From Prochilodus magdalenae (taxonomy: Eukaryota; Chordata; Actinopteri; Characiformes; Prochilodontidae): a stretch of 64,000 bases of DNA. Shown here piece after piece: positions 1 through 12,988 of this stretch; position 1 is the first letter of the stretch, and every line of letters starts with the position of its first letter. Location of the stretch: assembly GCA_024036415.1 (NCBI GenBank), contig JAMWET010000569.1, forward strand, positions 1-64,000. The letters run 5' to 3'. The position numbers and the translations under genes are program-made. The notes beneath the pieces were generated by a model, which did not search any database, had not been told where the DNA came from, and saw only the letters and a program-made list of their open reading frames with translations.

Positions 1-375
1 GCTGGGGGGAAGTGGTATGACAGCGCCAGTATAAAACAGTAGTGCAAATTGAAAAGCATAAGCTGTTTTAAAAGTGATGAATGCAGAGCAGTTATATAAT
101 ATGTATTTCATTCAAAGATGACAGTGACTGGTCAGTTGGAGTTCAAGTCAAAAAACAAACTACATTTGGTGTGCAACATACCATTTAGCTATACACACTT
201 TTACTGTCATCCACATAAATGACACTAATAACCCACACTGTGATTGTAATGAGGATGCTTTCATTAGTAAAGTGGCTACATGAGGAAAACCTTGCAGAAT
301 GTGTGTGGGTGTGAAGCGCAGGTTTTTTAGAGAAAAAAAATAATAAATAATTAACTTTTATGAGTGATTACTCAC

Positions 376-427
376 AGCGCCAGTATTATCAGTTAGTGTC
401 CATTGGCTCCCCAGACACGCTTGCCAT
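376..427 (-). pseudogene. Left-arm copy of deltex-like exon 1, frameshifted
   Basis: This is the mirror copy of the exon at 30502-30552, reading outward on the minus strand. The start codon (427-425) and GTGAGT donor are kept. Compared with the right arm it has Val in place of Gly at residue 4. It also has one extra A in the ACT-ACT stretch, which puts an in-frame TGA right after it. Either this arm holds a broken copy or the insertion is a sequencing error. Further exons, if any, would lie before base 1. Confidence 0.75.
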
Positions 428-689
428 GACTGTTTTCTTCTTTGCTTCAAGCTTCAGTTGGCTTTCAAACCTGGAAACCAGAAACAATGATAGTGTTTAC
501 TAATACACGAGAGTATGGTCCATCATATTTTGGCCAACGGAACTGATACTTGCAGTTAGTTGATTATTGAATAAACAGCATATTACAGTTTCTGACACCA
601 GATAAAAAGCTGTTCTTTCTTGAACTCCAAAAAAGAAACCTGTCCTATATCCCATTTTAAATTGGGGTTATTTCATAACGCATCTACTA

Positions 690-1062
690 GGAATTATGGT
701 TTATAGTTACTGTGGTCAGTAGTGTTATCTTCGCTCAGTCCAGCAGTGGACACGAGGTGTCAGCCCAGACACTGCTGTGTCTGCATCCACTTACACTACT
801 AGCACCAGCCACCACCTACCATATACCACTTCTAACACACACCACACGCACACGTCAGGTGTCCACTCGCAGTGCTGAGAATGATCCAACACCCCACATA
901 TACCTGCTCTGTGGTGGTCCTGTGGGGTCCTTGACCATTAAAGAAACAGGGTACCTACAGTATACAAAAAAAACAGAGGACTACAGTCTGACCTGTACAC
1001 CTACAGAGTGTTCCGGTATGGTCAGAAGAGCTGATTACAGTGGGACAGTAAGTGCAAGATAC
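690..1062. repeat. Dispersed repeat, left arm (mirror 29935-30245)
   Basis: The block with CAGTCCAGCAGTGGACACGAGGTGTC-like and GTGCTGAGAATGATCCA segments is an abundant fish repeat by appearance. The right arm has the mirror copy, and a piece recurs near 8888-8945 and its mirror. It gives rise to an open frame of 153 codons that is not a gene. Confidence 0.6.
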
Positions 1063-4000
1063 AAGGAGGTGGAGCTAATGAAATATACAGTCATAATATC
1101 CATTGCACGGACAACAGACAAAAACTATATAATTATGATTATATTAGTACTGAATTCAACTTGGAATATTTGACCTTAACACTATGTTTGTTACACTAAT
1201 TGAGAATATTATCTGATTGTCACAACTTACCTGGGTATTCCAAGCGGTGGGGTAAAGAGCATATTACAAATCTGATCAAGTCAAGCTCAGCCTAAGTTAA
1301 CTAACTGCGGGAGAGGTCCTGGATTTTAGCCCAGTAAAAAGCAACTGGAGCCGTGCATATGCCCAGAATCAAAAGGAGATCTGGTTATTAGGGTCACTCC
1401 ACCACTGCACCATGACCTAATTCCGCAGCTGGAACGTCTTACTGACTGAGGAAACTGAAAAGGCTGTGAAAAAGGACAGGGCATAAAGAGATCACCTTTA
1501 CACCGCCTATATAAAGACATAAAATCCATAATGATCATCACACCTTTCAAAACAACCCCAGCTTACGGTACATGCTGCTTTTATAAGCTCTGAAGAAAAC
1601 AGATCACTGAAATTTCAGTTGGACATGTCATTTATGAATGTATGAAGGTTCAGTTATGGCAAAAATCTAATACTGCAAATAAAGGAAGTTTCATGACATG
1701 TCTATTCAATATTTGTACATCCTGTGCTGCAGTAAACTCATTTTACATCTCTGTATAATTGAACATGCAGTTGGTCCGTGTTACTACAGTACTGGACCAT
1801 GTATCACAATAATGATAGATCTTGTTGTATTTTCCCAGTTCTAGGATTCTAGATTTCTAGGTCCTAGATAATCACTAGACTTCCCATTTGACTTCTACTC
1901 ATCTCCCATCTTTGCAGAGAGTAGAGACATCCTCACTCCCTTCATTTACATTATAGGGTCTCACACTTTAAGGTGCTACAGTCACCCACCTCTTGTGTCT
2001 ACATCTCTTTCAGGTCTTTTCAGGTTCTCATCTTCATCCCCAATAACCCCCCTCCTTCTTTTCCTCCACACTAATCTTCCTCATCTTCAACCTCCTCTTA
2101 CTCCTCCTTAACTCCTCCTTCTGGCCTTCTCCTACTGTATATAAGATTCCCCAAAAATACCTCCTGTTAGAGTGGACCAGACTGGACGGGACCGAGGACC
2201 TAAGCCTTTCGGTGTTTTGGGTTTGTTTGGGGTCTTTGTACTCCAAAAATACTGAAACTAAAATACAAACTGAATATTCCAGAATAACCAAAGTTCTAAC
2301 ATAGGGCTGGCCAGAATACCATTTTTAAGGCTCTGGAGAGTTAGCACTGATCAAACGTGAATATTTAAAGCTTGGAGGGGTTTGTTATTTAAAGTCCGCT
2401 AGTTCAGACATCCCTGTATATAAGTCCGCTAGTAAAGCCGTGACGTAGCGACTTCCATGTACAGGTATGAGCCTGTACTGTACTTGCTGAGGCTCTTATT
2501 ACTTGAATAGATCTGAGTCTGACAAAAACCTACTCAGGTGTCATTCTAGCTGTTCCCTCGTGGTGAGAAGAGAGAGGAGGAGAGTCTGCAGTTGATCTGC
2601 AGTTGTTACAGCTCCTACAGTGGGCTCTAATGTTAGCTAACTAGCTAACCTAGCGAACATTAGCACATACTGAGAAAGACAAACTGGCCCTTTGCAGATA
2701 CTCCATATAGTCTGTGGGGTTTCTAGGGGTGCTTTTATTAGCTTTAGCTGGACAGCACATTAAACTGATAACAACAGGAACATGAAGATACGGGTTCTTA
2801 GCAAGAAACACCCTATAAACCCCACAGTCTAGTCAAGGGTCTCCCCACACAGGGCCAGTCTGGAGTTTACCAGTGGGAGCTAACGTTAGCTAGGTGTGCT
2901 AGCTGTGTGCGTTAGCTGTGTGTGCGTTAGCTGTGTGTCTTCACTGGTGTAAGACTGTAACTCAGCGTATCAGCTGCAGCCGGTTCCTCTTCTCCTCTCA
3001 GAGAAAGATCTAGAATAATAACTGAAGAGTTTACTGGACAGTGAACAGACCAACCTCAGCAGAACCTCAGTAGAATATCTGGAATACCTGAATCCCAAAG
3101 TTCCCCAAATTAAAATGAATACATACCCAACAAACAAATATCCAAATACAGAATACCTGGATTCAGCCCTAGTGCATAGGGAAACATCTTAAAACACCTT
3201 GGAACGTGAGACCCCGTTTTTACGAGGTGACACGAATTTGTAGCACTGTATCGTATTTTTTTTAAGCCTTAAAGGAGCGTATGTAAAATTCTACGTTCTA
3301 AAATAACCTAAAACGATCAACAGGATGTTAAATAATAATAGTTTTGTTGGTGTGTCAGAGCTGTCTACGTATGTTGCTGCTAAAGTTAAATATTATGCTA
3401 ACCAGCTAGCCCAGCCTGTCCTGTCTGTAATACCACTCTGTACCTGCAGGGGTGAAGGAGTCACTGTAGTACTGAACGAGTGAAATCAGTCCAACATGGG
3501 AGGATGCACAACCATGGCTGGAGCTCTTGGCGAGCGACCGTTATGACCACCGATGGCTGAAACGGAGAGGGAGGAGGAACTGTGTGTTTCTTGTTTCTAA
3601 CAATATCCTGATCTTGGGTAATGCTGCTGTAATCATTCTCCTAACCAATCACAAGACAGATGTCTCTGGCCCCGCCCACAAAGAACAGTTGCAGAGTCAG
3701 AGAAACTTAGCAAACTAAAGTTTACCAGCAGCTAGCAAGCTAGACCTCCTCTCTGTCACCCCTTCATTCGTTTATCCATCACTAACATTGTTCCTTTACT
3801 CCGTCATTTCTTTATTCATTAACAACACTTCCTTCATTCCTTTATCCATCACCAACAGTGTTCCTTCACCCCTTCATTCCTTTACACCACATGATGTAAG
3901 GAACTCCTCCCTTTCTGTTCCCCATTGCATTCTGGGATAGTAGTGTCCATCATTACCGTTCTCATCTGGTTCTAAGTGTGCACTGTGGGTGTTTGTGTAT

Positions 4001-5934
4001 CCTCAACTTTGACATTCATAACTGTACTGCATACTTAAACATACGTAAGTGTGTATTTGGCACACGGTGTTGCATATCGTGCATCAAGGAAACGTCTTGA
4101 GGCATAATGTTTTGGGCAAATCGCCCAACTCTATATCCAACCAATATCAGTACCTGGTACTGGATCAGTACCATCTCTATTTATACTAATGGGGTGTTGG
4201 GTTTGTTTGGGTTCTTTTTACTAAACAAATACTGAAGGTTGACATTAAAAAAAAATAAGACATTGCCACTAGAAAATATCCAGGTACACTTCACAAAGTT
4301 AGCTTCTTATTACAATTTCCATTTCCACCTTAAATGACGCAGCAGTTAGACAGAATAAGAAGCCAAGTTTAACCACAAGGAAACCCTTCCCTGATATTTT
4401 AAGTAGACTGGATGTATGCATTACAAGCTATTAGGAATGTTTCTGTCACAGGGGACTCATTTCCTGTCCCATCTGGTATCTGATTGGGGTAGTTTCTATT
4501 TTTGCCTACAACTAAACAACACTGCTAACAGAATACATAGCAAACTGTACTACAATTTCCAGTTCCACCTTAAATGGTGCCTTATATTCCATTTTCTGCT
4601 GATATTCAACTAGAAGTGGGCAATTGTATAATTACTGTGATAAATTATACCACAGCTTTTCGAACCAGATCGTGGATATCATCTGCACCTAAATCTCAAC
4701 TATGAACTGCATGTTTCATTACCAAGTGATCACACTCAGGCCTATTACAGTGGCTTTAAAGCAGCACAGTATTTAAAACTAGCTGTAGTTCATATTACTA
4801 TTAATATCATAATCTATAAATAAGTATTGTGCTGCTTATCATCTTAAAAGTATCGTGATATAATGAAAAAAAAAAAGGCCATATCGTATAATACCCTATA
4901 TTAAACAATCAGTACCTGGTATAGAACTAATACGTCTCAGTATATAATATAAGTTATTTCTGATTTTAGCTGGTTAGTTATAGCTTTTAAAGCATTTTTT
5001 GAGCAACAACTGGGTCATAAAAGGATGTATCTAAAGAATGGACTGACAGAAAGAATGGATTTGGGTTAAATTTGAGATTTAACGTTGAATCAGCATGAAA
5101 TAAGATTTATTAAACGTGTTTCTTGCCTTAACCTGGAACATATTTAGTCAGCTTGTTAGTTAAAGTTAGCTTGTTATTCGAAATCTCCGTTCCACCTTAA
5201 ACAGAGCAGCATGCCAGACTGTAAATACTGTACCATTTAAGGTGGAACAGGGAATTAATTTTAAAATAAAATTAACTTCAACCTTTTAGAAAACGCTTCC
5301 TTGCTGTTGTTAAGTAAACTGAGCACCTATATGTGCATTAGTCACCAAAGTTAAAAATAGATGTAGCCCGTTTTATGTACATTTATAGAACTTTAAACTA
5401 AGTTATGCTAACATGCTAACTCCTGTCAGAGCAACACTATCACTTTCGCTTCTTCTGCAGACGAAACGACGAGCTTTCACACGACGTCTGTTCCCGTAAC
5501 CGCAGTAAAACTGAGGAAAAACGATTTATTTGGCTTTACTGAACCAACTACTATCTAAATATGATATATTTAATGAGATATAAGATGTAAACAGCGGCCG
5601 CCGTCTGTGTTTATACTCACACTTGACTTAACCTCCTTCTCCTCAGCTCTAGAACTGGAAGCTAATAATGCTAACATGTCTGTTCGGGGCGTTTCAGCTC
5701 CGTAAATTTAACCCACCTGGAATAATCAGGTCCAGAGGTGGATATAAGCTGTGGAGCTCAGACCTGCTCCGCTGTCTTCCTCAAACTCTGCCGAGAAATC
5801 AAAACTGAAAGTGTCCTGCAGGTGGTTTTACAGCTGGGGAGTCACTCCCCCTCTCCAGCCTCTCTGTAGCCTATTAGAACTGAAGGGGAGGTCCACCGGC
5901 TGGTCAAAATTCCTACCAGTCTTTAAAAAAAACA
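1063..5934. other. Left arm, no gene recognised
   Basis: AT-rich DNA with short GCTAGCTAACGTTAGC-like runs near 2640 and 2880, tandem TTCATTCCTTTATCCATCAC-type units at 3755-3890, and a (T)n/(A)n-rich zone. Mirrored at 24990-29930 in the right arm. Open frames of 60-85 codons have no gene-like features. Confidence 0.5.
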
Positions 5935-6265
5935 AGGTTCTCCATGTCTAGAACACACATATAGAGATTTAATTGACTATCTAACCCACCAGCGAACCTG
6001 CACGTGTCTTCTGAGTGTGTATGGAATGCTGATGATGAAAATCTGAACCTGGAAATACTAAGTCTCTGTGGGGGACTATTTGACCTCACAGCGCCCTGCA
6101 GCATGTATCCCTCCACCATGAATGGAGTTTAAGGCTGAGATCTTCTCCACACTATCATAAACAGCGTCTCAGACATCAGGCAGTGTATTCAGAACCACCT
6201 CCTGTAGGAACTTCCTGTGAGGGAGCTTTTAGAGAGGACGTCTGGTTACCTTCACCACCACCAAA
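5935..6265. repeat. Foldback/MITE-like element, left arm copy
   Basis: Matches 46855-47190 over its length, from GTTCTCCATGTCTAGAACAC to GGTTACCTTCACCACC, with only one end of the inverted-repeat pair. Confidence 0.7.
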
Positions 6266-7424
6266 CCTCTCTGACATCATGTGGCTGACCGCACCAAAAG
6301 GCTCCACACAAACCAGAACGCTGTCCAGGTTGGTAGTGTAGAGGTCTATGGCAGTTCTAGGCCGTTTGGTGAGCGAGTGTTGATATTTAGTTACAGAGTT
6401 ATATATAGTTAATAGCAGGTTAAATTATCCCAAAATAACCAAATAATAATAAAAACTTTATTTCCTAAATAAAGGAAGTGCAGAGTGACTGTGCGGCTTA
6501 TGCTTGTTGCTAGCTAAGTGCTAAGGAGTTGCTAAAAATGAATGGGAGTCTATGGGATGACTAAACGACACATAGAGGAGTGCAGGTCAGTGTGTCTGTG
6601 GATTAGAGTTTGGGGATGTGCCCTGAGTGAGTTTGGTGGCTGTAGGTTGAAAGAGACAGTAGGGTTGGAGTGGGGGTGAAAATGAAAGGAAGTTTATGGG
6701 AGAAACGAGGGATGAACGAGTGCAGGTCGGAACATTGTGGAATTCGTGCTGGGGGTTCCGCCCTGACATGGTGTCTGTCAGTCATGTAGAAGTACAGTAG
6801 ATAGGTGTGTACGTTTCCAGCCCATTCATTCTTAATGGGAAAAAATTCTGAATTTATTTATTTATATTTTATAAAAAAAATTCGGAAACCCGTAAAAATC
6901 CTTTTATTTTTTTTATTTTTATTTTTTTTTACATTTTTAATTTTTTCCCCTCCACCTCATTGTGGTGTGTCAATGTGTTTGTTTGTTTATTCTGTGTCTT
7001 ATTTGTGGCAAACAGTAAAAAAATATTCCCAAAAAGAAATCATCAGCAGCACAGAACACTGAAGAAGAACAGAGAACATTAGCTAGAACCATAATATAAC
7101 TTTTATCAAATGAGTAAAGCTTCAGTTTAAGATTTATTTGCTACTTAGTTAATAAAAACTTCAAATCTTCAAACACAGGATCACAGATGAGTTCCTCCTT
7201 TACTGGACTGTGTCTGTAGGTCTCTGTTCATAAACATGACCTAGCTCAGCACGTGTCCTATAGAGGACACAGAGGTCGTACAGGTTCAGACAGAAGTGCG
7301 TGTGTACATGGTTCTATAGTGGTCTGTTTACCTACAGAGGCAGGAACAGTCTGTTTGATCTGGTCACTGAGGCTTTGATGTGTGAGGGTCTGTCAGTGTC
7401 TGCATTAACCCCGCCCTGCTTTAC

Positions 7425-7480
7425 CTGTCCTCCTCCAGGTGCTCCCGGATGTAGTCCAGGCCTGAAGTGGACGTTTCCAT
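7425..7480 (-). CDS. Possible small coding exon, left arm
   Basis: The minus strand reads METSTSGLDYIREHLEED then a partial codon, with a TTTCCTAG acceptor just upstream of the ATG and a GTAAAG donor. I do not recognise the protein and found no convincing partner exon. The mirror copy at 23480-23535 is identical in structure, but arm identity is not independent evidence. Could be chance. Confidence 0.25.
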
Positions 7481-8140
7481 GGGTGCTAGGAAACAAATAC
7501 TTAAGTACTGTAACTAATTACAATTACTTAGTAGCTGTCCATCACTGTATATGTTAGCCCCGCTAACTCAGAGCACCGCACTGCCTCCCAGGGGCCGGGT
7601 AACTGAACTGCACTGCTCCGTCTGCGTTACCTGAGCAACGATTAGCTCTGTGAGATGGACACCGATATCTAATGGGTGTTTATTTGATCAGCTGTATCTC
7701 CTACACCTGGTTCCACCGTCTCGTACGCTGTTGGTTACGGATTTTCTGGTCTGGCTGGTTGAAGAAGGCAGGACGTCGTCTGACAGGTCAGGCACTTCCT
7801 TTAAACATTCCTCAGCAGTCACATGGTCTGTCCCTGCGCCGCTGAACTGTTACACTTTCAGTTTATATGGTACAGTGTGGTGGCATCATCCCATTACAGC
7901 CCTCAGCCTCATTCTGAGCATCCAGCAGGTTCGTAAGTCCAAAGAGCCTGAGCCAGTGGTCCACCTGCTGGAGATCGACCCAGCCACATCAGACCGCTAT
8001 GCCCCTCTCTGGTTTGGAGGAGCTTGGCCTGGGTCGTCACAGAAGTCATGTGACACAGTTTGCTGCATGTATAAATAAACACGCCCACCAGTCAGTCCTA
8101 GGAGAGGGCAGCACGATCGTCATGGACCACACAAGATATT

Positions 8141-8856
8141 GCTCACAGGACGATGCCCAGAGGATGCCGCCCACACGATGCCGCCCAGGACGCTGCTCAC
8201 AGGACGCTGCGCACACAATGCCGCCCACACGACGAGGCCCACAGGACGCTGCTTCACAGGACGCTGCTCACAGGACACTTCTAACAGGACGCCACACAAA
8301 GGACGCTGCTCACAGGATGCCGCCCACAGGACGAAGCCCACAGGACGCTGCGCACAGGACACTGCTCACAGCACACTGCTCACAGGACCCTGCTCACAGA
8401 ACACTGCTAACAGGATGCAACACAAGGGACCTGGCCCACAGGACGCCACCCAAAGGACACTGCCCACAGGAGGCCGCCCACAGGACGTAGCCCACAGGAC
8501 GCCACCCAAAGGACGCTGCTCACAGGATGCCGCCCACAGGACGTAGCCCACAGGACGCTGCTCCCAGGACGCTGCTCACAGGACGCTGCTCACAGGACAC
8601 TGCTCACAGGACGCTGCTCACAGAACACTGCTAACAGGATGCCACACAATGGACAGTGCCCACAGGACGCCCCCCACAGGACCCTGCCCACAGGACGCCC
8701 CCCACAGGACACTGCCCACAGGACGCCACCCAAAGGACACTGCTCACAGGATGCCACCCAAAGGACAATGCTCATAGAACTCTGCCCACAGAACGCTGTT
8801 CACAGAACGATGCTTACAAGACGCCACCCAAAGCACACTGCCCACAGGACACTGTT
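8141..8856. repeat. 14-bp-unit minisatellite, left arm
   Basis: About 50 imperfect copies of CACAGGACGCTGCT-like units. Because the unit is not a multiple of three and is GC-rich, several overlapping open frames arise on both strands; none is a gene. Confidence 0.95.
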
Positions 8857-9416
8857 GGTTGGACAGTTTTGGTTGGTGGACGATTCTCAGTCCAGCAGTG
8901 AGCACTGCTGGGTCTGATCCACTCACACCAGCACTACACCAGTTAATGTCCACTGGTAACCCTGGGGGAACTTTCAGGAACTTTCTGACTCCTGAACTAG
9001 AGAGCACACAGCGCTACATTTCCATGATGACTATGTCTGATGCGATGCAGTAGATCAGACATGTGGAGCAGCCCATGAGGCCGACATGGCTTGACGGTCC
9101 CTTGGCTAAGGTATCCAGGTGTTTGAGTTAGACAGATGTGACTGTTTAGTTGAATCTTTATATCTTATACATGTAAGTGTTCAGCGGTTAAACCTCTTTA
9201 ACGTCACACCTGGAACTGAACAGTGATCTCACTGGGTGAAGGCTGGCCTGCACAACCTGTGGAACAGAGCTGGGCAGATCAATACCTAAATATCGATAGC
9301 TTTTTATTTATTTAGAGAATCACTTCTGGTGCGGAAATATCAAGTTTATTTATTTATTTATAAATCAGACCCAGTTACACCCAGTTACATCTGATGAGGA
9401 GTGTATTATTATTATG

Positions 9417-10180
9417 TGGAAACTGAAGTTCACTGAAACGGACACTAGGTGTCACTAAAGCGCCACAAAGTCTCTGTGTATTATACAATTAAACTCACTT
9501 AGTAGAAGCTGCTGTTGTGTAAATGTTTACAGCAGGAAATATCAAGTTTATTTATTGATTTATTTGTTTGTTTGTTTATTTTTTTATTTGTTTGTTTGTA
9601 CTGCTGTCTGGGTGTAACTGGGTCCTTGGGTACTACAATTTCGTTTCACCCCATGTACCACATGTGACGCGTGTAATAAAGTCTCCCTGAATGTTTAATC
9701 TAAAGAATCCACATTTAGTTACTGAATTTTCAGTTATGTAAAATACCAGTTTAATTGAACACACACTGTGAACATTATCAAACACTGATGGAGTTTTGTG
9801 GAAATTGAAGTTCACTGAAACGGACACTAGGTGTCACTAAAGTGCCACAAAGTCTCTGTGTATTATACAATTAAACTCACTTAGTAGCTGCAGTTGTGTA
9901 AATGTTTACAGCAGGAAATATCAAGTTTATTTATTTATTTACTTATTTATCCAGTTATTTGTTTGTTTGTTTGTTTGTACTGCTGTCTGAGTGTAACTGG
10001 GTCCTTGGGTACTACTACCTTGGGTTTCGTTCCACCCCATGTACCACATGTGACGCGTGTAATAAAGTCTCCCTGAATGTTTAATCTTAAGAATCCACAT
10101 TTAGGTACTGAATTTTCAGTTATGTAAAATACCAGTTTAATTAAACACACTGTGAACATGATGGAGTTTTGTTAAGTGAT
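9417..10180. repeat. Two tandem copies of a 380-bp block, left arm
   Basis: 9417-9797 and 9798-10180 repeat the same sequence, from ACTGAAACGGACACTAGGTG to AACACTGATGGAG. A third partial copy lies at 11165-11310. Mirrored in the right arm at about 20760-21540 and 19610-19765. Confidence 0.85.
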
Positions 10181-12000
10181 ATTATTATAAAAAAAGAGTC
10201 GTCTCTGGGATTTTTGGGGTTTATTTATTAGCCCAAATAATAATTAATAATGAATAATGATTAAATGTCAGACTTTCTGTTACAGGTTTGTTTAAATTTA
10301 CCACGTATCATTGTTGAAATAAATCACATACTATCAGTATCTGTATCGGTATCGGCATCGGTATCATGATATTAGCCTCGGTATTACCTGGTATCGGATC
10401 GAAAGGAAAATCGGTGGTATCGTCTGTTCCTACTGTGGAACATCAGCCACTTTGATACTGAAGGCCAGTTTGGAGAACACTACTCCCTTTTTTTAAGGTT
10501 TGGGTTCTCAAATGTCTCGGGTCGTGCCCACAGACCCCCAAAACAACCCACAGTCACAGACCCTGAAAACCCTTTCCGTCACTTCCTCCTTTATCCACAG
10601 TCTGCAGTGCAGTTCAGTAAACCAGCCGCTAGAGGGCAGTACAGAGCTACAGATCACCCAGAGCTCAGCGCTGATGGTCAGTCTGGATCACTGGTACTGA
10701 GATGATCAGTAAAAGAATATATTTCATACCTGTATATTTCCGTATGTCAACACTGATATAAAGCTCTTCCTGTTTGTGTACTAGTTCAGTTTACAATCCA
10801 CATATTCACCCCCCATTAAATTCAGTATTATTATAATCATTATTTTAATTTATTAATCACTTATTAAACATTATAACATTATTTATGAACCATGTTGCCC
10901 ACCATAGCTTTGTAATAAAGCAGTTTCATCGCATCATACAGTATACAATAGTCTAATAATCATGTTCCTAAATTAGACTTATAGTAACTGAGCAGAAGAT
11001 TATGTAAACTTAATAAGAGGGGCTAAACAACACGCAGTCACACGGAGCCACCGAGAGTTTAAACCCTTTATATCAGGACGTTTCAGCGTTTTATTCTATT
11101 ATTATGTTTCTGTGAAGGAATCTACCCACAGGACTGAAACTCAGTCCCTCTGATGAGGAGTGTATTATTATTATGTGGAAACTGAAGTTCACTGAAACGG
11201 ACACTAGGTGTCACTGAAGCGCCACAAAGTCTCTGTGTTTATTGGCGCTGCGGTTTTATACAATTAAACTCACTCAGTAGAAGCTGCTGTTGTGTAAATG
11301 TTTACAGCAGGTAGAAACGAGAAATCCTCATCTGATCATTTCCTGCAGTAAAGTAATATGGGTTGGTTCAAAACGTGGGACAGACACTGATACTGTTTTT
11401 AAGGAAATGGTTAAAACTCTGATTAACCTTCCGTGAAACACCTTTCCGGGACTGAGCTAATATACTTACGTTACTCCACTGATATGGTGTGGAATCAGCC
11501 CTACAGTTACTTTTTGTAAAAACGGATAAACAGTTTCCTTCTTTAAATAGAACACCATAAATGTATGGTAACTTTATTTATTTATTTATATTTTTTATTA
11601 ATTATGACGACAAAAGGGAAAAAAGACAATAGTTTTATTTATTTACATTAAATACAAACATTAAAAGTTACAAAAAAGAAAAACTACAAAATCCAAGATA
11701 GAAAATAAACAACTACTCTCAGCGCTTATTTATAAACAGACTTTTTACAGAATTTATACAAAACTATTAAAATATCTGCACAATTACAGTGTTTTGACAG
11801 CTTTCTCGTTGTTTTTAGGTATTCGTGAAATAAATAAATAAATAAATAAATACGGGAATTTGGTTCGAATAGTTATATATTTATTAATATTAAAATGAGC
11901 TAACAGTAAAATAAGATTGATTCTCTAGTATTTATCTTCCTTATAGGGAAACAACACTGCCTGTGAAACTGTAAAACTTTATAAGTTATAATTCAGAAAT
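10181..12000. other. Left arm, no gene recognised
   Basis: It contains an ATCGGT-type simple repeat (10335-10415), the partial 380-bp block (11165-11310) and AT-rich DNA. Mirrored at about 18925-20730. No exon supported. Confidence 0.45.
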
Positions 12001-12004
12001 GACG

Positions 12005-12062
12005 TCCCCGCCCGAAGCCCCGCCTCTTCCTCTTTGACCCATGCGCGTGAGGCCGTATATAA
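12005..12062 (+). promoter_or_regulatory. TATA-box promoter with GC boxes, left arm, facing the centre
   Basis: GC boxes (CCCCGCCC near 12006, CCCCGCCTC near 12019) are followed by GTATATAAGCGC, with TATATAA at 12056-12062. The local GC content is much higher than around it. Transcription would start near 12088 and run rightward to the palindrome centre. Confidence 0.6.
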
Positions 12063-12087
12063 GCGCTCGGAGGAGGTTTGCCCTCTC

Positions 12088-12242
12088 GTTCGTCCTCAGT
12101 GCAGGATAACGGCAAAGCTCCTTCAGCTCAGCTGACTTTCAGCACCAAACCCGGACACACAGACCCAGAACACCTTCACCACCAGGCCTGGGAGAGGTTT
12201 ATCAGCTGTTCAGCGACTCACTGCGCCGGAGAAAGAGAGACC
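12088..12242 (+). other. Probable noncoding first exon of an unidentified gene, left arm
   Basis: GC-rich sequence from about 30 bases after the TATA box to a GTGAGT donor at 12243. The open frame in it lacks family features. The downstream exons are not identifiable before the centre at 15447, so the gene appears cut off by the palindrome join. Confidence 0.45.
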
Positions 12243-12915
12243 GTGAGTAACATTAGGGTTGTGAAACGGTTAGCCGGTTGGCTAGGAAGTCCTGTGAATG
12301 TGACGCCGGTTAGCCTAGCCTAGCTCGGAGGACGGTGTAGCCTACTTATACCGGACACTCTGTTTACCCATCACCTGCGCTGTTCATCTTCGGATACAGT
12401 ACCGGGAAAGGTGTAGGTGGGCTCTAGGTTTGTTTTGATTAGCTGTCTCGGTGCTAGCTTTAGCTCTTAGCTAGCTTAGCTCAGCTCAGGTTCCTGAAGC
12501 AGTCAAACAGTGAGGACCGGTGGAGTCTGCTGGCTGAGGGAGAATACAGGAGGAGCACTGAGGTAGTGTGGAAAACCTGCATCTCAGGATCCTTAGTGAT
12601 GTGTCATTCCGTAATATCTAAAGTAGAGAAACCCAGATTTCACCCAAACAGCAGCTGTGGAGTTATACACTGTGCTGAGCTATAAACAGCTCAGAAAGCA
12701 GAACTTCCTCATCAGACTGTATACAGTACCAGGACTGAAAGGTCCATCAGCGTCAGATCAGAATATCAATGTCAAAGAAAACCATCATTATTTAAACGAA
12801 CGTCGAGCTGAAAGTTTAATTTATTCATTTGTGTTCTGACTGCAAGAGAATTTTTATAATGGCTTAGGTTGTCATCCATGTGACTCTAACTGTGTTGTTG
12901 TTAACAATAATGTTG

Positions 12916-12988
<73 letters not shown>

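Noticed and set aside
712..1173. 153-codon ORF near the window start
   Set aside because: It lies in a dispersed repeat; the right-arm mirror does not keep the frame.
5801..5820. ISRE-like AAAACTGAAAGTG, also mirrored near 25185
   Set aside because: Single partial match, far from any supported promoter; expected by chance in this much sequence.
7650..8078. 142-codon ORF in the left arm
   Set aside because: No recognised domain, no splice context, and it runs into the minisatellite. The mirror copy is shorter at its start. Probably repeat-derived.
7999..8917. Several overlapping ORFs (up to 163 codons) on both strands, and their mirrors at 22026-22577
   Set aside because: They are frames of a 14-bp minisatellite; open on both strands and in several frames, as expected of a repeat.
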